Assembly (NCBI GenBank): GCA_023431285.1
Contig: JAEYXN010000299.1
Span: 1 to 29,765, forward strand
Origin: Bacteroidota bacterium
Lineage (GTDB): Bacteria; Bacteroidota; Bacteroidia; Cytophagales; Cyclobacteriaceae
DNA length: 29,765 nt
Reading direction: 5' to 3'
Positions 16,030 to 22,695 of the stretch are shown piece after piece. A program made the position numbers and the translations under genes. Every line of letters starts with the position of its first letter. Position 1 is the first letter of the stretch. The notes beneath the pieces were generated by a model that worked only from the letters and a program-made list of their open reading frames with translations, was not told the origin of the DNA and searched no databases.

Positions 16030-18270
16030 TCAATAATGCAGCTGGTCACAATCGAATTCCTGCGAATCCGGCTCGCTGAAAAAACCTTTCTTGTAACCGA
16101 TCTCCGGATGCGCATAGACGCCCTCCATAAAATTCGTCCACACCGGTAAAGCAGTTCTTCCTCCCGAACCGCGCCTCCAATCTTTGAAGCGAATACCCGG
16201 TTCGTCGCCACCAACCCAGATCCCTGTAACCAGATTATGTGTAAGCCCGACGTACCAACCATCGGAAGCGTTATTCGTTGTACCAGTCTTTCCTCCCACC
16301 TCGTTGTCCGAAAGGATTCGTTGGCTGATATGCTGAGAAGTACCACCTTCTTCATCTACACTTCCCCTCAATAGGTAAACAGTCTTCTGGGCTGTCTCAC
16401 GACTGATAACTTGCCGCGACTTTGGAGAAAAGGTTTCCAGCACATTACCATACTTATCTTCAATTCTCGTGATATAATAAGGTTCAGTGTATATACCATC
16501 GTTAACAAAACTGCTATACGCGCCCACCAATTCAAGCAATGAAAGTTCACTCGTTCCCAATCCGAGAGAATAGACAGGCTTGAGGTCGCTCTTGATTCCA
16601 ACGCGCTGCGCGAAATCGACTACGTTCTGTGGTTGGAGTTTCTCCATGAGCTGGATCGTCACAGTATTTAAAGACATACCCAGAGCTTGTCGAAGTGTGA
16701 CACTGCTGCCATCGCCGTAGCTTCCGTTCGAATTAGCGACCTGATATATCTTCCCATTCACATTGATCCCCGGAGAAACATCCTGAAATTCATCGCATGG
16801 CGAGTATCCATCCTCCATTGCTTTTCCATAAACGAAAGGCTTGAATGTAGATCCGGGTTGACGCCTTGACTGACGCACGTGATCAAACTTAAAATACCTG
16901 TGGTTGATGCCTCCGACCCATGCCTTGATTTCTCCATTGCGCGGATCCATCGCCACCATACCGGTATGGAGGAACCGATTATAATATCGGATTGAATCCA
17001 CCGAACTCATCAGCGTGTCTTTGTCACCTAGCCAGGTAAAGACCCGCATACGCTTCTTCATATTAAGTGCCCTGGTGATTTCCGCTGTATTGTCGCCATA
17101 TCGCTTTACGAGTGATTTATAAAACTCAGTGCGCTTGATCTTTCTCTCGACGAAACTTTCCGACCACGGGTCAGCATCGGCCCATTGATCTTCAAAATCT
17201 CTTTGCAGCCATTTCATATGACGGTGCACTGCGGCTTCCGCCAGAAGCTGCATCCTGCTGTCGATGGTGGTGTATATTTTTAAACCGGATTCGTACAAGT
17301 CGTATCCGTTCTCACGACACCAGCGATGAAGCTCTGGTTTTAATGCGCTCCGAAAGTAAGTAGCCATACCGTTGTTCTGATTCTGGACACTAAAGTCAAT
17401 CCTCAACGGAAGGGACGAGATTGAATCGTATTCTCTTCGCGACGAAATATACCCGTGCCTGAAAAGTTTCAGAAGCACTTCATTTCGCTTCCTGGTGGAA
17501 TGTTGAGGGAAGTGTGCCGGATCGAAATCACGATTGTTTTGGAGCAATCCAATTAGCACAGCTATTTCCTGAACGTTCAGCTGATCAACATTCTTATTGA
17601 AATAAGTTTCCGCGGCAACCTTTATACCGTAAGCATTATTATTAAACGGAACTGTATTTAGATACAGAGCTATGATTTCCTCCTTCGTAAATCTTCGTTC
17701 AATCTTCACAGCAATGATCCACTCCTTTGTTTTACTAATCAGTAATCTGAAAGGCGATCCCAGCGAGGCAAGTCGTCCCTCTAGCTCTTCTCCTCGTGTC
17801 TTGAAAAGATTCTTCGCTGTCTGTTGTGATAACGTACTCCCTCCTCCTCTCGGGTTCAACGTTAGTATTCCAAGTAACACACGGACAGAGGAACGAAAAT
17901 CCATCCCCGAATGATCATGGAAACGGTGATCTTCGGAGATAAGCAAGGTCTTTACTAAAGGTTCAGGAAGCTGATCATATCTCAATTGGCTTCTGTTATA
18001 TCTGAAGTAGCGTCCCAGCGACTTCCCATCAACCGAAATAAGCTCCGAGGATAAATCATTCTCAGGATTTTCGATCTGCGTAAGCGAAGGCATTGACCCG
18101 AAAAGATTGAACGGGTTAAGAATGACAAGATAAATATAGAGGGGTATGCCAGCGATGACCATGACAACGGAAATCCAGATCGCACGGATGGCCTTCCTTG
18201 TCCAACGTCTTTCCTTCAGCAAACTATGCTTGATGCGCTTCAAAGAGTAGCGCGGTACCGGGGATTTCAT
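16030..18270 (-). CDS. Class A penicillin-binding protein (PBP1A-like)
   Basis: This 746-residue bifunctional murein synthase has a short basic cytosolic tail, one membrane anchor at about 30-50, a family 51 glycosyltransferase domain (about 85-255) and a transpeptidase domain (about 420-700). The glycosyltransferase shows the catalytic E113 in SEDHRFHDHSGMD and the GGGSTLSQQTAKNLF motif. The transpeptidase shows S474-x-x-K477 in GSTFKPF, S532-L-N534 and K660-T661-G662 in GGKTGTTN, so all active-site motifs are intact. It polymerises lipid II and cross-links peptides at the outer face of the inner membrane. Length and motif spacing are normal. The gene is followed by the receiver gene after 372 bp and preceded by the MFS gene with 64 bp between them, so read-through from the latter is possible. 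Confidence 0.96.
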   Translation of the reverse strand: MKSPVPRYSLKRIKHSLLKERRWTRKAIRAIWISVVMVIAGIPLYIYLVILNPFNLFGSMPSLTQIENPENDLSSELISVDGKSLGRYFRYNRSQLRYDQLPEPLVKTLLISEDHRFHDHSGMDFRSSVRVLLGILTLNPRGGGSTLSQQTAKNLFKTRGEELEGRLASLGSPFRLLISKTKEWIIAVKIERRFTKEEIIALYLNTVPFNNNAYGIKVAAETYFNKNVDQLNVQEIAVLIGLLQNNRDFDPAHFPQHSTRKRNEVLLKLFRHGYISSRREYDSISSLPLRIDFSVQNQNNGMATYFRSALKPELHRWCRENGYDLYESGLKIYTTIDSRMQLLAEAAVHRHMKWLQRDFEDQWADADPWSESFVERKIKRTEFYKSLVKRYGDNTAEITRALNMKKRMRVFTWLGDKDTLMSSVDSIRYYNRFLHTGMVAMDPRNGEIKAWVGGINHRYFKFDHVRQSRRQPGSTFKPFVYGKAMEDGYSPCDEFQDVSPGINVNGKIYQVANSNGSYGDGSSVTLRQALGMSLNTVTIQLMEKLQPQNVVDFAQRVGIKSDLKPVYSLGLGTSELSLLELVGAYSSFVNDGIYTEPYYITRIEDKYGNVLETFSPKSRQVISRETAQKTVYLLRGSVDEEGGTSQHISQRILSDNEVGGKTGTTNNASDGWYVGLTHNLVTGIWVGGDEPGIRFKDWRRGSGGRTALPVWTNFMEGVYAHPEIGYKKGFFSEPDSQEFDCDQLHY

Positions 18271-18334
18271 GTCAACAGCTTCTTAGGTAAGATAACGAGA
18301 AACAGTAAGAAAAGAATGTACTGACCAAGGTGGT

Positions 18335-19669
18335 TTAATCCTCCGGATCGTTCGATTGATTATAAGCGCGATAAGCATCAAGAATTTTCTGCCGGTATTG
18401 AAATACGATCATTCCGAATGTAACTACGATGATAGCATTGATCAGGAACGCAGCTGTGATGGACAGCCTTTCACTAAGGAACCCCACTTCAAAATTTCCG
18501 AAAGGAGCAAAGCCAAGAAACATCAGGACATACAGACTCATGACTCGCCCGCGAAATTCGTTTCGCACCACACTTTGAATAAGAGTGTTCATGGTCGCGG
18601 CCTGACAAAGCAAGCCAAGTCCGATAAGGAAAAGAAACGGCAATGCTACATACAGGCTTTCCGAAAGCGCGAAGCCCGCCAGGCCAATTCCAAAGAGTAT
18701 GTTCCCGGAAGCGATAAAAGTAATGGGTTTCCACTTCCTCGAGTAAGCCCCTACAAGGTAGGTGGCCAGTACCGATCCGAGACCGGTGGCCGCGTAAAGG
18801 TAGCCAAGACCCTGCGCTTCCAAGCCGAAACGGGTTTTTGCAATCAGAGGCAGCAACGTACTATACGACCATCCGAAGACCGATAGCACAGCCGTAAAGA
18901 TGACCAGCACCCGGATCAGCGGATGCGTGAACGCATAACGTATTCCATCGCGGATGGCATGGAGCGCGTTGCCTTTCACGACATGCTGTATCTCCACATA
19001 GGGAATGAACCGCAATGCCACAAAAAGTACGGCATAAGAAAGAGCGTTAAACAGAAATGATACACCAGTCCCGATAGAGGCGATGATCAGTCCCGAAATA
19101 GCAGGGCCGACAGCACGGGCTGCATTGAATACCGCTGAGTTCAGAGCGATCGCAGACGCGAGTTCATCGCGACTTACAATTTGAGAAACAAAAGCCTGTC
19201 TTGCGGGAGCGTCAATTGCGTTTACGGTACCCATTCCAAAGGCAAGCACAGCAAGAATCGGAAGCGTGATGACATCCGCTAATGTACAGATTCCAAGGAT
19301 CAGCGAAAGAGAGAAGCTACAAGCCTGGGTGATGAAAAGAAGAGTCTTTTTATTATGGCGATCTACGGCGAGACCGCCAAAAAGAGAAAATAGCAGAGAG
19401 GGAACGGTGATCATCGCGGCGATGAAGCCAAGGACCACTGGCGATTGCGTCAGCTGAAGCACTAACCATCCCTGAGCCACAATCTGCATCCAGGTACCGA
19501 TCACGGAAACGGCCTGACCAAAGAAAAACAACCTATACTTCCGGTTGCTTAGTGCAGGGAATGCCGGGAATCGTCCTGACGCGGCGGCGTTGGTTCCCCC
19601 GCTGATCTCGGCAACTTCCGGTACTGGCTGTTCAGGTTCTGAAGTTTTGATATCGGTAGAATATTTCAC
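18335..19669 (-). CDS. MFS transporter, EntS/MFS_3-like exporter
   Basis: This 444-residue protein has twelve membrane spans preceded by a 35-residue hydrophilic leader and a RKYRLFFFGQAVSVIGTWMQ first span. That opening, with GWLVLQLT and the loop GGLAVDRHNKKTLL between spans 2 and 3, is the signature of the MFS_3 group, which includes the enterobactin exporter EntS and many drug or siderophore exporters. The later NEFRGRVMSLYVLMF matches span 10 of that group. Substrate unknown. The start codon is GTG at 19667-19669; no in-frame ATG lies nearby, and the next Met is inside span 1. The gene is divergent from nothing on the plus strand, although an orphan terminator lies upstream of it. Confidence 0.9.
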   Translation of the reverse strand: MKYSTDIKTSEPEQPVPEVAEISGGTNAAASGRFPAFPALSNRKYRLFFFGQAVSVIGTWMQIVAQGWLVLQLTQSPVVLGFIAAMITVPSLLFSLFGGLAVDRHNKKTLLFITQACSFSLSLILGICTLADVITLPILAVLAFGMGTVNAIDAPARQAFVSQIVSRDELASAIALNSAVFNAARAVGPAISGLIIASIGTGVSFLFNALSYAVLFVALRFIPYVEIQHVVKGNALHAIRDGIRYAFTHPLIRVLVIFTAVLSVFGWSYSTLLPLIAKTRFGLEAQGLGYLYAATGLGSVLATYLVGAYSRKWKPITFIASGNILFGIGLAGFALSESLYVALPFLFLIGLGLLCQAATMNTLIQSVVRNEFRGRVMSLYVLMFLGFAPFGNFEVGFLSERLSITAAFLINAIIVVTFGMIVFQYRQKILDAYRAYNQSNDPED

Positions 19670-19824
19670 AAAGGAGCTGCAAAAATATCATACCGAATCA
19701 GATTTTGAATAGGTTTCTCCGGGCATTTACTCCTGCCCACACACAACTAAATGGTGCTGGCATGCGTTTTTTATCAAAGGGAATGACTTAAAACTGAATA
19801 TATACAATAGTGATCTATTGCAAC
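19670..19824 (+). ncRNA. Possible small RNA ending at an orphan terminator
   Basis: This stretch lies upstream of the MFS start and holds no plus-strand gene, yet the plus strand ends in a strong intrinsic terminator (19825-19864). A minor hairpin with GGGCA and TGCCC arms occurs near 19719-19737. Only very short ORFs (9 and 11 codons) start here. A small plus-strand transcript is the simplest explanation, but I see no convincing promoter and its 5' end cannot be placed; the given start is a limit. Confidence 0.25.
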
Positions 19825-19864
19825 GCGAAAGGGGTTTGTGCTTACACAACCTCTTTCGCTTTTT
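19825..19864 (+). terminator. Strong intrinsic terminator without an upstream gene
   Basis: The stem is GCGAAAG (19825-19831) with CTTTCGC (19853-19859), extended inward by GGGTT/AACCT and GTG/CAC around one bulged T, with a 4-nt loop. TTTTT follows (19860-19864). On the minus strand there is no T tract after the hairpin, so it does not look built for the alcohol dehydrogenase gene that ends at 19971. Between 19865 and 19970 I see nothing else. Confidence 0.8.
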
Positions 19865-19970
19865 ATTGCGTTCCGGGAGTAGTCCATTCGATCAACCCGA
19901 ACATCACCACAATAAAACGTAATTCATTCCAACGCAGCGCCTATCCGCGGATTTCTGTATGGTCTATTTC

Positions 19971-21137
19971 TCAACTCATCATCAAGACCTCGCGCTTTTC
20001 ATCTGTACTCAGTTTAACCGGATTATACTTTTCATCAGTAACCGCGGCAATGGCATTCACATCTTTCTCTTGAACACCTTCCGAAAACAAAGTGGGTATC
20101 CGCATCTGACTTGCTGAAGTTTTGATGAAGACAAGTAACGCGTCGATCAGGTATTCCGATGAACGTCCAGACACACCCGACACTGCTTGTCCTGCCAGTG
20201 CAAATTTCTTCAGGGATTCATTCCTTCCTTCATTACTCAGTTTGCGTACGGTCACCACGTTGGATGCGTACATAACGCCACTGCAGATCACACCGTGGGG
20301 AATATTATATCGACCCCCAACGGAGGAAGCATATCCATGTACAAGTCCGAGACCGGCATTCGCCAGGGTGACGCCTGAAAGATACGCTGCCAGCGACATG
20401 TCCGTACGCGCATTCACATCAGCGGGACTTTCATAAGTTTTTATAAGAGATCGACCAATAAGAGCTAACCCCTCAAGAGCGAGTGCATCGGTAACGGGAT
20501 TGGCATTGGTCGAAACATAAGATTCCAGTAATTGCGTAAACGCATCCATTCCGCTTGCAGCCGTCACATTTCCCGGAAGCGATATCGTCAATTCAGGATC
20601 TACGATTGCAGCATCAGGGACAAAATTGTTATGACGCAACGACCTCTTGAATCCATTCTCTCCCACTTCTGAAAGCACTGCATTCTTTGTGGCCTCACTT
20701 CCGGTCCCTGCAGTTGTCGGCACTGCCACAAAGGGAATCTTCCGACCGGGGTGCGAACGGTTACCCACACCTTCCAGGAAATCTCTGACCGGTTGCCGAA
20801 GCGGCAGCATGGCAGAAATTGCTTTGCCTGCATCGAGTACGCTACCTCCTCCGATCGCAAGGACTGCCGATGGAACGTCGTGCCCGGATTCTTCAACGGC
20901 AATATCGATCATTGCTGGTGTTGGCTCACTGGCAATAGTACATTGGTGGATATCAAACCCTGCCTCCTCAAGAGATCGAACAATTTCTTTTCCGAAACCA
21001 GACGTATCAAAAGAAGAACCTCCGCGCACAAGCAGAATTCGTTTTCCGTAACCAGCAAGAAGCTTCGGTAACAGTGTACGCTTCCCTGCACCGAAGAAAA
21101 GCGAAGCTGTCGACGCAAGATCAAAAATACTCTTCAT
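19971..21137 (-). CDS. Iron-type (group III) alcohol dehydrogenase family protein
   Basis: This 388-residue protein has an N-terminal nucleotide-binding half and a C-terminal helical metal half. The NAD(P) motif is GGGSVLD (96-102), and PTTAGTGSEAT (140-150) is the usual family signature. Usual metal ligands are Asp, His, His, His; here D198 in GMDAFTQLLESYVS, H267 in GLVHGYA and H281 in IPHG are present, but the second ligand position is Q202. A clade with TQL at this point exists as I recall, so the protein may use a different metal arrangement rather than being dead. I set the start at the ATG 21135-21137 (MKSIFDLAS), which overlaps the last base of the LsrG-like stop; a longer frame upstream only reads through that gene. 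The pairing suggests reduction of a product or substrate of the LsrG-like enzyme. Confidence 0.88.
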   Translation of the reverse strand: MKSIFDLASTASLFFGAGKRTLLPKLLAGYGKRILLVRGGSSFDTSGFGKEIVRSLEEAGFDIHQCTIASEPTPAMIDIAVEESGHDVPSAVLAIGGGSVLDAGKAISAMLPLRQPVRDFLEGVGNRSHPGRKIPFVAVPTTAGTGSEATKNAVLSEVGENGFKRSLRHNNFVPDAAIVDPELTISLPGNVTAASGMDAFTQLLESYVSTNANPVTDALALEGLALIGRSLIKTYESPADVNARTDMSLAAYLSGVTLANAGLGLVHGYASSVGGRYNIPHGVICSGVMYASNVVTVRKLSNEGRNESLKKFALAGQAVSGVSGRSSEYLIDALLVFIKTSASQMRIPTLFSEGVQEKDVNAIAAVTDEKYNPVKLSTDEKREVLMMS

Positions 21138-21433
21138 CACGATTCGGGAAATAGAAGAGTATGCCTCACACCTTCCCTTGGCTTCGCCATCCACGGCGCT
21201 ACAAGGTCGCGCCACTTCGTATAGTGTGCCTTCTCTTTATGAGCAGCCACAGCTTCTTCACTCGCGTATGCCTCATACAAAATGAACTTACCACGGTCAG
21301 TGGCATCCTGAAGAATATCAAAACGGAAATTGCCCGGCTCCTTAACAGAGTGTTCGTGATTTTCCCGTGTCGCCTCGATGAATTTGTCTATTTCATCCGG
21401 CTTCACCCATACATGTACCAGCGTAACAATCAT
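21137..21433 (-). CDS. LsrG-like protein of the antibiotic-biosynthesis-monooxygenase (ABM) fold
   Basis: This 98-residue dimeric alpha-beta-barrel protein reads MIVTLVHVWVKPDEIDKFIE, then RENHEHSV, GNFRFDILQD, YEAYASEEAVAAHK and HYTKW. As I remember E. coli LsrG, the two align essentially without gaps over these blocks, including the HK and HY histidines. LsrG isomerises phosphorylated autoinducer-2 (P-HPD). However, the ABM family also includes quinol monooxygenases, and no lsr transporter, LsrK kinase, LsrF thiolase or LsrR gene is present. I chose the ATG at 21431-21433; a longer frame would prepend 17 unconserved residues. The stop shares one base with the ATG of the Fe-ADH gene, so the two are translationally coupled. 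The substrate is probably a hydroxylated dicarbonyl or quinol, which is inference. Confidence 0.85.
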   Translation of the reverse strand: MIVTLVHVWVKPDEIDKFIEATRENHEHSVKEPGNFRFDILQDATDRGKFILYEAYASEEAVAAHKEKAHYTKWRDLVAPWMAKPREGVRHTLLFPES

Positions 21434-21487
21434 TTGATGAGAATTTATACTCTCAAATCTACTGAACCGCGACCCACGACCCAAACA

Positions 21488-22009
21488 TCATAACACAGGA
21501 TCCGGGGTTTGTTCATCGGGACGTCTCTTGAGAAACAATGCAATTACGAGTGACATAACTAAACCCACCGGGAATACTTCTATGAAAGTTAATAGCACGA
21601 AATACAAAGGGTTCTTGTACCACTCGACCAGAGTTTCCATTTGTTCGATCTTCTCTGGCTCTCCGGGGGAAGTCCTCTCCATGTAAGCAACATACTTCTC
21701 CATGAAGTCGGGCATAAAGAAATTGTAATTAACCGCCCACGCAGCCACATACAACACGCCGGCTATTGCTGAAATACCAAGCCCTATCAGAAACGCCTTT
21801 TTAAATGAGATCGTACCGCCGCTGAATTTATCGCGATAGTTTCGCACACCCACAAAGATCATCGAAAACGCGACGATCATACTTGCATAACCGACGATCT
21901 CAGAACCCTCAAAATCCCCGGTTGCATAACAATGGGCGGTTGAGTAGGCCATGAATGCGCTGATGATCACTCCCGATATCAGACCAAAAACAAGAACATT
22001 TCTTTTCAT
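21488..22009 (-). CDS. DUF4199 membrane protein
   Basis: This 173-residue protein has four membrane spans: about 5-23, 35-52, 68-95 and 135-160. The loop VGVRNYRDKFSGGTISFKKA between spans 2 and 3 is the hallmark of DUF4199, a Bacteroidota membrane family of unknown function. A larger extracytoplasmic loop (FMPDFMEKYVAYMERTS) precedes the last span. The ATG at 22007-22009 has a GAGGG sequence about ten bases upstream, which supports it over the in-frame TTG at 22024. The gene sits between a membrane-anchored LuxR regulator (86 bp upstream) and the LsrG-like gene (54 bp downstream), all on one strand. The LuxR neighbour suggests the two membrane proteins work together in sensing, but nothing in the sequence shows a ligand. 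Confidence 0.85.
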   Translation of the reverse strand: MKRNVLVFGLISGVIISAFMAYSTAHCYATGDFEGSEIVGYASMIVAFSMIFVGVRNYRDKFSGGTISFKKAFLIGLGISAIAGVLYVAAWAVNYNFFMPDFMEKYVAYMERTSPGEPEKIEQMETLVEWYKNPLYFVLLTFIEVFPVGLVMSLVIALFLKRRPDEQTPDPVL

Positions 22010-22095
22010 ACTTTTTTCCCTCAAAGCACGGTGACGCTTAAGGATTCCGATTCATCCTTTTGGGTGATTTCACAAAAAACAGCCCTTTAGAGTGA

Positions 22096-22560
22096 TCAGG
22101 CGATAAGATTAAGGTCCCTTCCCTTTTGAACAGCCTGAGTTCTTCTCACCACTTCAAGTTTCTCAAAGAGATTTCGACAATGCGTTTTGATCGTATTGCC
22201 GGAAACAAAAAGCCTGTCGGCGATCTCCTGATTGCTCAGACCCTCGGACATAAGTTGAAGAACTTCAAGTTCACGTTTACTAAGCCCCCGCCGGTCAGCC
22301 TCGTCAGTATTAAAAACAAAATTATCCGCCTGCACCCGGATCTGTTTCTCGATGACAACCTTTTCCGTACGAGGCTTACTGAGTTTCAGGGCAAGCCAGA
22401 TACCGAGAGCGGTAAAAATCAGCGCTATCGCTCCGGTGAATATTTCCTGTGAATGATCTATAATAATAAATCGAAACTCCAGCCACTTCAGGAGGAAGAT
22501 GAGCAGCGCAAGGAAGGCGCCGTACAAAACAAAATGAAGAACCTGTTTCGATTTCGTCAT
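22096..22560 (-). CDS. Membrane-anchored LuxR-type transcriptional regulator
   Basis: This 154-residue protein has two N-terminal membrane spans (about 7-25 and 40-60), a short linker and a LuxR/GerE helix-turn-helix at 91-152. The DNA-binding part is complete: LSKRELEVLQLMSEGLSNQEIADRL, then VSGNTIKTHCRNLFEKL. There is no receiver, PAS or kinase domain, so the signal probably comes from the membrane part or from a partner. This layout, a small membrane-tethered LuxR next to DUF4199, occurs elsewhere in Bacteroidota as far as I recall. It is the first gene of the minus-strand set that continues with DUF4199, LsrG-like and Fe-ADH genes, and may regulate them. It diverges from the WG-repeat gene, so that gene is another possible target. 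Confidence 0.9.
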   Translation of the reverse strand: MTKSKQVLHFVLYGAFLALLIFLLKWLEFRFIIIDHSQEIFTGAIALIFTALGIWLALKLSKPRTEKVVIEKQIRVQADNFVFNTDEADRRGLSKRELEVLQLMSEGLSNQEIADRLFVSGNTIKTHCRNLFEKLEVVRRTQAVQKGRDLNLIA

Positions 22561-22643
22561 GGCCTCCGAAATAAATAAAAAGCCTTCGGTATTCGCAAAA
22601 CCTGTCCGAAATCAACGACGCATACATATCGGGGTCCTAAAAT

Positions 22644-22674
22644 TTTGAACCAAATGGCCGATCGGCTATTTTGG
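22644..22674 (+). promoter_or_regulatory. Candidate Bacteroidota-type promoter of the WG-repeat gene
   Basis: TTTG at 22644-22647 is separated by exactly 19 nt from TATTTTGG at 22667-22674, which matches TAnnTTTG at all but one base. Transcription would begin about 15 nt before the ATG at 22696, giving a short leader. Confidence 0.5.
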
Positions 22675-22695
22675 GATCCGCGTTATCAACTTCCC

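Noticed and set aside
15918..16355. Minus-strand frame overlapping the PBP 3' end and extending past it
   Set aside because: It is out of frame with the intact PBP over the KTG region and shows no domain; the part beyond 16030 adds nothing recognisable.
18356..18886. A 176-codon plus-strand frame inside the MFS gene
   Set aside because: It is antisense to conserved membrane spans of the transporter, and the translation is Lys/Arg-rich without any domain.
19971..22560. A full AI-2 (lsr) uptake and degradation operon
   Set aside because: Only an LsrG-like gene is present. No ABC importer, LsrK, LsrF or LsrR gene is found in the neighbourhood.
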